A stretch of DNA of 64,000 bases from Aureispira sp964445645 (GTDB lineage Bacteria > Bacteroidota > Bacteroidia > Chitinophagales > Saprospiraceae): positions 1 through 64,000 of the forward strand of contig CAYULH010000007.1 in the NCBI GenBank assembly GCA_964445645.1, in the 5' to 3' direction. Shown here in pieces: positions 17,836-26,766 of this stretch. The translations under genes were made by a program, and so were the position numbers. Numbering within the stretch: the first letter of the stretch is position 1; every line of letters begins with the position of its first letter. Under the pieces are notes generated by a model. That model worked only from the letters and a program-made list of their open reading frames with translations, did no database searches and was not told the DNA's origin.

Positions 17836-18252
17836 TTAATTGGGGGCTGTTTGCAGATGCTCGTTCTCTTTGGCCGTCATAAGCGTTTGGTCGGCTGGGC
17901 TTTTGTCCTTGTAGCCCATTAGGTGCAATAAGCCATGCACCATTACCCGTTGCAGTTCTCGCCCAGGGCTTACGCCATAGATGCTTGCATTTTCTTGGGT
18001 GCGTTCTACGCTAATAAACACATCGCCCTCCACCACTTCATCGCTATACTGAAAAGTAATAACATCGGTATAAGTATCATGCTGCAAATGTTCTACATTC
18101 ATTTTGTACAAATAATCATCGGTACAAAAAATGTAACTCAATGCGCCCAAATGCCAGCCTTCTTTGCGAATAACTCCCTTGAGCCAATCCACGGTAGCTT
18201 GTTCTTGGGCCAACTGGAAATCCAACTCTTCTGTGTGAAACGAGATTATCAT
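17836..18252 (-). CDS. ybeY: endoribonuclease YbeY
   Basis: This encodes 138 residues from ATG at 18252 (MIISFHTEEL); the frame is open upstream, but those residues are unlike the family. The family core is present: LSYIFCTDDYLYKMNVEHL, TDVITFQY, GDVFIS and the zinc motif HGLLHLMGYKDK. The third His of the usual HGxLHLxGYDH is replaced, as in other Bacteroidota YbeY proteins. It is a metal-dependent RNase for 16S rRNA 3' maturation and 70S quality control. It is in a minus-strand run behind the RsbW-like gene and ahead of the glycosyltransferase. Confidence 0.93.
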   Translation of the reverse strand: MIISFHTEELDFQLAQEQATVDWLKGVIRKEGWHLGALSYIFCTDDYLYKMNVEHLQHDTYTDVITFQYSDEVVEGDVFISVERTQENASIYGVSPGRELQRVMVHGLLHLMGYKDKSPADQTLMTAKENEHLQTAPN

Positions 18253-18354
18253 GAAATGGTCAAAAAAATAAAGTGTATTCCTACACGTACAAAAACAAAA
18301 GAATCCCGACCAACACATTGCTGTTTTGGTCAGGATATTTTTATCAAAATAGGG

Positions 18355-18762
18355 CTATTGTAGTGTAAATTCTAAAATTACAATGCGCCCATTGTCATCG
18401 AAGGTAACGGCATCTGAAAGTTGTCGCATCAAAAATACGCCACGTCCTCCGGGAGTCAAAATGTTTTCGGGTGCAGTAGGGTCAGGCAAACTATCGGGGT
18501 CAAACCCAGAGCCTTCGTCTTGTACCGTGAAACAAATTTTTTGTCCAGAGCAATTGGTAGAAACCAATACTTTTTTGGCGGCTTTGGCACTGTTTCCATG
18601 AATAATGGCATTACTAACTGCTTCTGTAAGCGTAATTAGCATGTTTCCATACAGTTCTTGGTTAATTTCATATTGCTCTACTACTTTGCTAACATAAGGT
18701 TCAACTTGTGCTATATTTTTAGGATGTGACTCAAGCGTCAAGTTAAGTGCAAGTTCAGACAT
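18355..18762 (-). CDS. RsbW-like anti-sigma factor/serine kinase (GHKL ATPase)
   Basis: This encodes 135 residues, a single HATPase domain of standard length. The ATP-site motifs are intact: TEAVSNAIIHG (46-56, Glu47 and Asn51), QDEGSGFDP (81-89) and GGRGVFLMRQLSD (105-117). Such proteins bind a sigma factor or phosphorylate a STAS antagonist, opposite to SpoIIE phosphatases like the one at 3798-4886. No partner gene lies beside it; ybeY follows about 100 bases downstream on the same strand. Confidence 0.92.
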   Translation of the reverse strand: MSELALNLTLESHPKNIAQVEPYVSKVVEQYEINQELYGNMLITLTEAVSNAIIHGNSAKAAKKVLVSTNCSGQKICFTVQDEGSGFDPDSLPDPTAPENILTPGGRGVFLMRQLSDAVTFDDNGRIVILEFTLQ

Positions 18763-18975
18763 GTAGATTGGTTGTTTTTAGCTTGTTAAATTGGCAATTG
18801 CCTTTGATTAACTCCTTATTGAATTTGTTCAAACAAATCCACTCCCAAAAATAGATAAAGATTACCATCCTTATCCCTACAAGATTTTTTTTGTTTGAAG
18901 TTTAGGAGAAATGAATATATAAGCGATTTGGTTCACTAAATTTTCAATTATCGAGCAACTTCCTCTTGTATTTTT

Positions 18976-21900
18976 TTAGTTAAGGGCTCTAAAATACCTT
19001 TCTACGAGATTTTTGTAATAAGGTTTCAAAGAAGGGGAAACAGTTTTAAACATTTCTACCTGTCCTTGCCTTTTTTTCAAATATTCCTCCAAAGCAGGGG
19101 GCATTTTGGGTGTATATTCGTCTGGACGTTCGGCTTTTCGTTTTTCGTCCAACTCCCGTTCCCGTTCTGCATTTTCGGCTTGGAGCAAGCGTGTTAGAAT
19201 ATCTTTTTGACGCTCTTGCATATCGTTGGGCAGGCGTTTATTCACCAATTCCGTTTCCACCTTATCCATCGCATCAATCATATCTTGAATTTCCTTGCCG
19301 CCGCCTTTGCCGCTTTTTTGTTTTTGTTTTTTGGCATCTTGCAATGCTTTGCGAATGGCAGCTTGCTTGGCCGCCATTTGAGCAAACTGTTTTCCACCGG
19401 GCATTTGGCCATTTTTCATTTGCTCCTTCATGCGTTGGAGCTGCTGGTTGAGTTGTTCCTGCATTTTGCGTAAGCCCCCCATACCGGGTTTGTTGCCCTT
19501 GCCCTTGCCCATGCCTTGGCCTTCGCCACCGGGTTGGCCCTCGCCAGGTTTTTCGCACATCTGTTGCCCTGGCATTTGCTGTGCCATCTGTTGCTGCATT
19601 TGGTCCATAGCCTCATTGAGCATCAAGGCCAAATCATTAACGCCTGTCATGGTGTATTGCTGCTGGACGACCGCCGTGCGTTTTTGGCGTTCCTCTAGTG
19701 TTTTGACACTCTTGCTGAGTGTTTTCTTCACTTCTGTAACTTTTTCTGTTACAAAGGCTTCTATTTGGTACACTCGTTTGCTCAATGCCTGCAAACTATC
19801 CTCAATGTGCCTAAAATCATCCTTGAGTTTATCCTGCTGTTGCACCAAGCGCACATAAGTTGGCGTATTGGCAATGGTCACATTCACATCCCCAATCAAC
19901 GCCTCTTGGTCAAAAGACATATCCACCAAATTTTCTAATAGCTGGCGCATACTCTTCACATCCTGCTGCATTTGCGCCATTTGATTCATCTGCATCATCT
20001 CCTTCATCTCTTTGGACATTTCTTTCATTTTCTCAGAGGCATTTTTCTGAGATTTGGATGCCTTTTTATTGTTTTGTTTTTGTAGCTGCTGGCTACTATT
20101 TTTCATATTCTCCTTGGCATCCTTTTGTTGCTGTTGCAATTCCTTGCTATCCATATCCATAGGATTTTCCAGCTCCTCATTTTTCTTTTTGGCCTCCTCA
20201 ACCTTCTCCATAATCTTATCAAATTTTTCATTGATTTCCTCCTGCTTCTTTTTCAATTCTTCTTGCTTCTTCTTGGCCTCCTCGGCTGCTTTGGGATTGT
20301 CCTTATTTTTTTCTGCCTCTTTGGCCGCCTCTTCTGTCTCCTTGCTGAGTTCTTCTTGCTCTTTGGCTAATGAATCCAGTTCACTAACCGCATCTTCCAT
20401 TTGTTTTTCTACTTCCATCTTCTTAAAGAGTTCCAACATTCTATCCAACTCTTTTTCCATTTCCTCCTCACTCAACTTAATGTCGTCCAATTGCTCCTTG
20501 AGTTTTTCCTGATCCATCTCATTCAGCATTTCCTCCATTTCCTTAAACAGATCTTTCATTTCGTCATTCATGACCTCTTCAAAGAGTTTTTGGAGCATTT
20601 CCTGCTTTTCGGCAATTTCCTTGCTTACCTCCTGATACTCTTCTTGTTTTTGGACATTCTCATCAAAATTTTCCTTGGCATCTTTTATTTCCTCCTCAAT
20701 TTGCTCCCGCTCCTTGATGAGTTTTTCTAGCTCACGGCGATCTTGCCAGTTCATTTCTTTTTTCTGAAGAATTCTATTCTGCACCTTCTTAACATTATCC
20801 CCCAGTTTCTTCATTTTCTTAATGGCATCCTCCAACTCATTTTTAATTTCATCATTGTTGGTAGATTCTTGCTCCTTCAGCTCCTCTACAGTGGGCATTT
20901 CATAATACATCATCGATGTTTTGGTAGATTTGCGGCCATTGACCCCATCATTATCAAACACCTGAAAATAGTAGCTCAATTTATCGCCCGGTTTTAGCCC
21001 CAATTCTTTGACATTAAGGATGTGATCGTAAGTCGTTTGCTTGCCTTTGGTAATGAGCATGGGCAATTTTTCTTCCTGAATTGTTTCCTCATTCCTAACT
21101 ACTTTGTAATGAAAATTCAAGGCACTCAAGCCGTAATCGTCTGATGCTTCACCTGCAAAATAGATAACTTTATCATTGAGGCTATCTCTGTTAAATTGTA
21201 CTTCGATAGAGGGATATAAATCCGGCACTAACGTCAACGCATAAGAAATAGAATCGCCTGTAGGCAGTTCTTCATTGGCAATAAAAACGGTGTATTGTCC
21301 TTCTTTTAGTACTTTCTTTTTGATGGTAAAATTAGATGCTCCTACTTGTGTGGTGGCTACCGCCTCTTGCTCCCCTGGAAAACGCACTTGCACCTGATTG
21401 GTATTAACAGAATTGAACAACCAATCAATATTGGTACCAACAGGCACTACCAAATCTCCTACGCCTGTGATGGATTCGTCTTGGCGGCCCGTGTAAGAAG
21501 GATAATCTAGGGTAATGTCAAAATCTGCAATCTGGGGCTTTTCTAATACATCAATAGCATAATTCTTGGAGCGAACGCCATTGGCGGCCAATTGAAACTT
21601 GGTGTCCTTACGCATTTCCACAAAGGTATATTCAAAGGTGGAAGGGCTGGTCTTTTCTAGTTTGTATTGATAATTGTCTACTTCTACAAACACCTCATTA
21701 GGCAGTGCTTCTCCTTCAATATTAACCTTCAAGGTATAATCTTCGTACTGTACTACTTTGCGTTCTTCGTCAGGTACTAAGAACTTAAAGAGTGCTTCTT
21801 TTTCAAAATCTTTATTATTATTAATAATACGAATAGTGCTGTCTTCTAGTATATTAGAAGAAAACAACAACAATAGCAACAACAACAAAGGGGGAAGGGC

Positions 21901-22389
21901 ATAACGCAAATAACGCTTGTTCTCACGCAAATCCACGGCTGCTGCAAAAGGCACAGGATTCAGCCCTTGTATTTTTTGATTGATACTGGCTTCGAGCAAG
22001 GCCGAGTCGGCATAATTCATCTGCTCTTTGAGCTGTAGCACATTCAGCAATTTGTCCTTGACATTGCCAAAGTGTTGGCCGATAATGCGTGCCGCTTGCT
22101 CGTGCGAAATTACTTTTCCGAGCTTGAAGTAGTGCAGCAATGGGCGAATAACCAAAGCCCCTAAGGTTACGATACTGATTCCTGTAAAAGAGTAAAAAAT
22201 AACTTTTCTCAATTGCATGGAAGAGGCAGTGGCATTAAAGTAATAATACTCTAATAAAGCAAAACCAATAAAAGCGGCTAGTAGTAAACCTGTGCTATAC
22301 AAAACGCCTCTAATCAAGTTGTTGACGTAGTATTTGCGGGTAAACTGGTCAATTTTTTCTAAAAGAGATTGGTAGTTACTCTGTTGCAT
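18976..22389 (-). CDS. DUF4175 family membrane protein with very long coiled coil
   Basis: This encodes 1137 residues from ATG at 22389 (MQQSNYQSLLEKIDQF); upstream codons in frame are unlike the family. Three hydrophobic segments (about 29-47, 62-82 and 172-192, the last almost all Leu) anchor it. A beta-rich region (about 200-490) follows. Then come some 350 residues of Glu/Lys/Gln-rich coiled coil, a Gln/Met/Gly/Pro-rich stretch (about 930-1030, QMPGQQM and GMGKGKGNKPGM), and a conserved end GQVEMFKTVSPSLKPYYKNLVERYF. The family is typical of Bacteroidota, and its function is not established. The strong bias makes the opposite strand look open in several frames; those are not genes. Confidence 0.88.
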   Translation of the reverse strand: MQQSNYQSLLEKIDQFTRKYYVNNLIRGVLYSTGLLLAAFIGFALLEYYYFNATASSMQLRKVIFYSFTGISIVTLGALVIRPLLHYFKLGKVISHEQAARIIGQHFGNVKDKLLNVLQLKEQMNYADSALLEASINQKIQGLNPVPFAAAVDLRENKRYLRYALPPLLLLLLLLFSSNILEDSTIRIINNNKDFEKEALFKFLVPDEERKVVQYEDYTLKVNIEGEALPNEVFVEVDNYQYKLEKTSPSTFEYTFVEMRKDTKFQLAANGVRSKNYAIDVLEKPQIADFDITLDYPSYTGRQDESITGVGDLVVPVGTNIDWLFNSVNTNQVQVRFPGEQEAVATTQVGASNFTIKKKVLKEGQYTVFIANEELPTGDSISYALTLVPDLYPSIEVQFNRDSLNDKVIYFAGEASDDYGLSALNFHYKVVRNEETIQEEKLPMLITKGKQTTYDHILNVKELGLKPGDKLSYYFQVFDNDGVNGRKSTKTSMMYYEMPTVEELKEQESTNNDEIKNELEDAIKKMKKLGDNVKKVQNRILQKKEMNWQDRRELEKLIKEREQIEEEIKDAKENFDENVQKQEEYQEVSKEIAEKQEMLQKLFEEVMNDEMKDLFKEMEEMLNEMDQEKLKEQLDDIKLSEEEMEKELDRMLELFKKMEVEKQMEDAVSELDSLAKEQEELSKETEEAAKEAEKNKDNPKAAEEAKKKQEELKKKQEEINEKFDKIMEKVEEAKKKNEELENPMDMDSKELQQQQKDAKENMKNSSQQLQKQNNKKASKSQKNASEKMKEMSKEMKEMMQMNQMAQMQQDVKSMRQLLENLVDMSFDQEALIGDVNVTIANTPTYVRLVQQQDKLKDDFRHIEDSLQALSKRVYQIEAFVTEKVTEVKKTLSKSVKTLEERQKRTAVVQQQYTMTGVNDLALMLNEAMDQMQQQMAQQMPGQQMCEKPGEGQPGGEGQGMGKGKGNKPGMGGLRKMQEQLNQQLQRMKEQMKNGQMPGGKQFAQMAAKQAAIRKALQDAKKQKQKSGKGGGKEIQDMIDAMDKVETELVNKRLPNDMQERQKDILTRLLQAENAERERELDEKRKAERPDEYTPKMPPALEEYLKKRQGQVEMFKTVSPSLKPYYKNLVERYFRALN

Positions 22390-22581
22390 AGATATAATAT
22401 TGATAATGCCTTGATGGCGAACGTACAATAGGATACAGACACCTGTCTGTAAAGAAAATAGAATGGGCTAAAGATTTAGCATGGCTTAGAACAGCACTTT
22501 GCCATCCTTTAAGATACTGGTTTTAGCCCTAAAAAAAGTGCTTGTTTTGAAAACTTTAACTTTTTTAACAATAACCGTTTT

Positions 22582-23712
22582 CTATTTGGTTGGTGTAGGA
22601 AAATTTTCTTTGTAAAGTCCTATTGTAAGATTGCCTTGGTCATCCATGAAGGCACGGTGCATTCCGGGGGTATTAAAATCCATAGAAGCATTTCCATCCT
22701 TATCCAAAGCAACAACACCACCTAAACCACCCAATTCTTTGAGTTTGTGTTGAATCACTTCTTGGGTGGCCTCTTGTAGAGAGCTGCCCTTGTACTCCAT
22801 CATTGCACTAATATCATAAGCCACCAAACTACGCATAAAATACTCCCCTGTACCCGTGCAAGACACGCCACAAGTAGCATTATTGGCATAAGTACCCGCT
22901 CCTATAATGGGCGAATCCCCAATTCGGTTCCAGCGCTTGCCAGTCATACCGCCTGTAGAAGTGCCTGCGGCAAGATTGCCATTCTTATCCAATGCCACAC
23001 AGCCTACTGTACCAAATTTGGCCCCTTTAATAAATGGATTCTCATAAGCATCCAAATCTATAGCCCCCGTCTGAATGCCTTCTTTTTTGGCTTTCTTCTT
23101 TTCTTCTCTTTTGAGAACGTCTTGTAAGGTTTTATAAAGCTTTGGGTTGTAGAAATAGGACGGATCGACCAACTCGACCCCACGTTCTTGGGCAAATTCC
23201 TCTGCTCCTGCCCCCGTAAGCAATACATGCTTGCTGTTTTGCATGACTTCGGCGGCGGCATTAATGGGATTTTTAATGCGTTTAACACCGGCCACCGCTC
23301 CAGCATTTAAAGTCTGGCCGTCCATAATAGAAGCATCCAGCTCATTGGTCCCCTCATGGGTAAACACGGCCCCCTTACCTGCATTAAACAAGGGAGAATT
23401 TTCCATGATATTAATGCAAGCCGTAACGGCATCCAGACTGGTGCCACCTTGTTCCAGTACTTGGTGGCCTGCTGTAATGGCCTCTGTAAGCTTGGCGATA
23501 TACACAGCCTCCATAGAGTCGCTCACATTTTCTTTTTGGAGAAAACCAGCCCCTGCATGAATGACCAAGCCAAAACTATTGGTATACAGACCAGTTCGTT
23601 CTACAGTTGTGGGTTCATTCTTTGGCTCATTAGTTTGTTCTTGTGGGGTTGGGGTATTGCAATTGCTCATCAGCCAGCAGCCTAGCAGAAGTATCCAAAT
23701 TCTTACATTCAT
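22582..23712 (-). CDS. isoaspartyl peptidase/L-asparaginase, lipoprotein form
   Basis: This encodes 376 residues. A lipoprotein signal ends LMSNC (Cys18). The rest is an Ntn-hydrolase of the T2 family: VIHAGAG (51-57), GGTSLDAVTACI, NAGKGAVFT and ELDASIMDG. The autoprocessing site is FGTVGCVA, in which the Thr becomes the N-terminal nucleophile, and it is followed by STGGMTGKRWNRIGDSPIIGAGTYA. The basic linker before the site (KREEKKKAKKE) fits the flexible region that is cut. It should hydrolyse isoaspartyl dipeptides or asparagine. Outside-membrane anchoring rather than a cytoplasmic location is the notable point. Single gene. Confidence 0.93.
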   Translation of the reverse strand: MNVRIWILLLGCWLMSNCNTPTPQEQTNEPKNEPTTVERTGLYTNSFGLVIHAGAGFLQKENVSDSMEAVYIAKLTEAITAGHQVLEQGGTSLDAVTACINIMENSPLFNAGKGAVFTHEGTNELDASIMDGQTLNAGAVAGVKRIKNPINAAAEVMQNSKHVLLTGAGAEEFAQERGVELVDPSYFYNPKLYKTLQDVLKREEKKKAKKEGIQTGAIDLDAYENPFIKGAKFGTVGCVALDKNGNLAAGTSTGGMTGKRWNRIGDSPIIGAGTYANNATCGVSCTGTGEYFMRSLVAYDISAMMEYKGSSLQEATQEVIQHKLKELGGLGGVVALDKDGNASMDFNTPGMHRAFMDDQGNLTIGLYKENFPTPTK

Positions 23713-24223
23713 ATTTCCAGATTTTGTAATCCAATGTAGGAAGTTATTTTTAACAACCAGTGGTATCTTTCTATCTTTTTTTTTGAGTGGTGCTTTGTTT
23801 TATTACATAGGACTCCAACAACTCTTATAAAGCAAAAAAGTCTTTAGGAATCTTTTTTAAACTAAATTTACAGATAAACAATTCTATATACTATCAGCTT
23901 ATAAAAATAATATTTTTCCACATTTCACACGTTCTAAATTAAAGGAAAAGCATAAAAATCTTGCACTAATAGATTAATTATATACGACTCATTTTAAGTG
24001 TTTTACAAAGTCATTTTCAAGTTATTTTGGGATGGCTTTTTTTTATTAAATTAACTATTTTGAAGCATCTATTTAAATTATTAAAATAAAAATAGCTATC
24101 ACAAAAAACAAGTTACAAAATTGTTTTTTAAAGAAAAATTATTTTTATATTGTCACACCACTCCTGTTTAGAAATTTACTTCTAGGTGTTATAATTTTTC
24201 TATTAACTTGTCAATCACAACAG
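23713..24223. other. 511-bp AT-rich divergent spacer
   Basis: This lies between the divergent asparaginase and CpcT-like genes. It is strongly AT-rich with several poly-A/T runs. No coding region, hairpin or consensus promoter could be supported. Confidence 0.6.
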
Positions 24224-24934
24224 ATGCCCCATAACAATCTTCCTCTTTTGGTGCTTCTTCTTTTTATGAGTCTACTAGGCTTGGCAGCTTGTTCTAACCA
24301 AAAGAATATCATCTACATCAATGAATTATCAGCAACTCCTGAATCCAACAATCGTCTGGAACGCATCACCAATCTTTGGGTGGGTCATTTTTCTAATAAA
24401 ATTGACAAGGCTAATAAGAAGCGACAAGAGATTATAGGTCGTAGGATTTGGAAGGAAAATCGTGTAGATGAATACTGGGCTTACATAGGATGGTTTCAGG
24501 CCAATGCTTATGAAACAGCTCTTTCTAGCAGTATCATACAAATTACCAAATTATCGCCTGATACAGCAATCCTTTTCTATTATCAAATCCAAGATAAAAT
24601 AGTGGTTGATCCTTATGAGTGGCGGAAAGATGCCCCTTTTGAACAACTCAAAAAATCAGATTTAAAAGAGTTGGAGGCTGGCTGCAAAAGTTATGTGGTA
24701 GAACGACAAAAGGGTATGTACGAAATCATAGCTAATGCTCCTTGCTACAGTCCTATGGACAACAAGGTAAAATATCATGAGCTAAATGCACTACTCAGTT
24801 CTACAGGCATTCTTTTTAATACCAGATTGCTAGATGAATCTCTTAATGTGGTTGCAGAAAACAAACATGCTCAGTTTAGCAAACTCACTCGCCCAGAATT
24901 AGAAGAAAAATACGCCAGCTTTTTGCAGGATTAA
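24224..24934 (+). CDS. CpcT/CpeT-like lipoprotein
   Basis: This encodes 236 residues. A signal peptide ends in the lipobox GLAAC (Cys23). The body fits the CpcT/CpeT (DUF1001) family: RITNLWVGHFSN near the start, RIWKENRVDEYWAYIGWFQAN (about 76-96), a central SIIQITKL...AILFYYQI pair of strands, ELEAGCKSYVVERQ, and ANAPCYSPMDN. In cyanobacteria these proteins attach phycobilins to phycobiliproteins, but relatives occur widely in heterotrophic bacteria, where the ligand is unknown. No phycobiliprotein gene is present. It is convergent with citrate synthase, with a shared terminator between them. Confidence 0.75.
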   Translation: MPHNNLPLLVLLLFMSLLGLAACSNQKNIIYINELSATPESNNRLERITNLWVGHFSNKIDKANKKRQEIIGRRIWKENRVDEYWAYIGWFQANAYETALSSSIIQITKLSPDTAILFYYQIQDKIVVDPYEWRKDAPFEQLKKSDLKELEAGCKSYVVERQKGMYEIIANAPCYSPMDNKVKYHELNALLSSTGILFNTRLLDESLNVVAENKHAQFSKLTRPELEEKYASFLQD

Positions 24935-24971
24935 AGTATAACCCTAATTACACTTTCTCTCATAACAACAA

Positions 24972-25002
24972 ACAGCCACCCTGAGCAATTCAAGGTGGCT
25001 GT
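24972..25002. terminator. bidirectional hairpin between the CpcT-like gene and citrate synthase
   Basis: ACAGCCACC and GGTGGCTGT form nine base pairs around a 13-nt loop. It lies exactly in the 95-bp gap between two convergent genes. U-runs are weak on both sides. Confidence 0.65.
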
Positions 25003-25029
25003 GTTAGTTTATACTAATACCAACAATTC

Positions 25030-26361
25030 CTACTCCTTGGTAGAGCCTGTTGTTTCTTTTTCGATTAAGGCACGCATTGCCGAAGAAGTTAATGATTTGG
25101 GACGCTCCAAAGGCATTCCCAAGGCACGTGACCACACCCCCGAAGCCAATACTCCCATAGCCCGAGACACACCAAATAGTACCGTGTAGAAGCTAAAGTC
25201 TTTGAGACCATAGTGCATCAATAATGCCCCAGAGTGTGCATCTACATTGGGCCAAGGGTTTTTCACTTTGCCCATATCCTGCAACAATGGTGGTACAATA
25301 TCAAACAATTTCCATACGATTTTCACGATGGGGTCATCATCGATATAATCCTCTGCAAAAACACGTTGTGCCATGTAACGTGGGTCGGGTTGGCGCAATA
25401 CCGCATGTCCATATCCCGGAATTACCTTGCCTTCTGACAAGGTTTTATTGATATAGTCTGTAATTTGGTCTGTACTAGGTGTTTGAGTACCTAAATCCTC
25501 TGTCATGTGCAAAATCCACTTGATTACTTCCTGATTGGCCAAACCGTGCAATGGCCCAGCCAAGGCATTCATACCACCCGACAAGGAATAATAAGGGTCG
25601 CTCAAGGTAGAGCCGACCAAGTGTGTCGTATGTGCAGAAGCATTGCCCCCTTCGTGGTCGGCATGAATGGTCAAATACAAACGCATCAAGCTCATAAAGT
25701 CAGGAGCGTCACTAACGCCCAACATGTGTGCAAAGTTAGCCCCCCAATCCAACTCGGGATTAGGCTCAATATGATTGCCATTGTGATACGTTCTACGATA
25801 AATATAAGCGGCTACACGTGGCAAACAAGCTACCAAATTCATGGTATCTTCGTAGTAGGCATCCCAGTAATCAGATTTGCTAATGCCTTCGGCATAACGT
25901 TTTGCAAAAATACTTTCTGTCTGCATAGACAAGATAGCAGCGCTAAACTGTGTCATAGGGTGGGTATCTACAGGCAATGCGTCCAACATTTTGAACGTAT
26001 GTTCAGGCACCTTACTACGTTTTTTCCATTCCTCCGTTAACCACTTCACCTCGCGATCAGTTGGAATATCACCAATAAGCATCAACCAAAACAACCCTTC
26101 TGGCAAAGGTTCTTTTCCTCCTTCTGCCTTGGGTAGTGCTTGGCGCAATTGGCGAATAGAATAACCTCTAAAACGAATGCCTTCATAAGCATCCAATTCA
26201 GATGTTTCCCAAATCATGCTCTTCATACCACGCATACCACCAAATACTTGGCTTACTGATACTTTATCTATGGTTAAGTCACCATACTCCTTTACCAATT
26301 CTTTGTTTGATTTGAAAAGAGCATACGCTTTCTCTTGAAATTTCTGTTTTAAGATATCCAT
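25030..26361 (-). CDS. gltA: citrate synthase, eukaryote-like type
   Basis: This encodes 443 residues. It catalyses acetyl-CoA plus oxaloacetate to citrate. Catalytic motifs: LTIHADHEGGNASAHTTHLV (first His), GPLHGLANQEV, VIPGYGHAVLR (second His), and NVDAHSGALLMHYG (catalytic Asp). The overall pattern, including LSGGMNALAGPLHGL and the long N-terminal helix KFQEKAYALFKSNKELVKEYG, is closer to mitochondrial citrate synthase than to the allosteric Gram-negative hexameric enzyme. It is a single gene with 405 bases of spacer upstream. With aceA and aceB elsewhere in the window, it completes the entry to the glyoxylate shunt. Confidence 0.95.
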   Translation of the reverse strand: MDILKQKFQEKAYALFKSNKELVKEYGDLTIDKVSVSQVFGGMRGMKSMIWETSELDAYEGIRFRGYSIRQLRQALPKAEGGKEPLPEGLFWLMLIGDIPTDREVKWLTEEWKKRSKVPEHTFKMLDALPVDTHPMTQFSAAILSMQTESIFAKRYAEGISKSDYWDAYYEDTMNLVACLPRVAAYIYRRTYHNGNHIEPNPELDWGANFAHMLGVSDAPDFMSLMRLYLTIHADHEGGNASAHTTHLVGSTLSDPYYSLSGGMNALAGPLHGLANQEVIKWILHMTEDLGTQTPSTDQITDYINKTLSEGKVIPGYGHAVLRQPDPRYMAQRVFAEDYIDDDPIVKIVWKLFDIVPPLLQDMGKVKNPWPNVDAHSGALLMHYGLKDFSFYTVLFGVSRAMGVLASGVWSRALGMPLERPKSLTSSAMRALIEKETTGSTKE

Positions 26362-26766
26362 TTAGTTGTTTTTTTGCCTATAAGTTGACTATGGACAGAA
26401 ATACTGTCGTTCTTTAATATTTGCTAAGTTTGTGATACAAGTTGTTCCTCTTTTGAGAATCAATCCTACTTAAAAGAATCCCAAACTATTTATTTAGTAA
26501 AAATTTCTATCTTGGAATTGATTAACCAATAAAAACAAGGCATAGAGTTAAGCCTTATAAATGAACTTTTTAAGAGGGATTTTTAGTTCTTTTAATTGAA
26601 CAATATACCTATGGTTTTGTTCGCCCAAATTAATATTTTTTTTCTACTAAACAAGAATTCCATAAGCAAATCTAGTTTGAGGTAAATTTTATGTTTAAGT
26701 GGTACGTTTCTCTCAAATATTTTTGATAGCAATAGTACCCAAACACGCATAAGTCCCCCTACAATA
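26362..26766. other. 405-bp spacer between rfbA and citrate synthase
   Basis: Both flanking genes are on the minus strand. The spacer is AT-rich and should contain the citrate synthase promoter and the rfbA terminator, but neither could be pinned down. No supported ORF. Confidence 0.5.

Noticed and set aside
19110..20997. Several long plus-strand frames rich in Phe, Leu and Ser
   Set aside because: They are mirror images of the Glu/Lys-rich coiled coil of the DUF4175 gene; codon bias there removes stops from the other strand.
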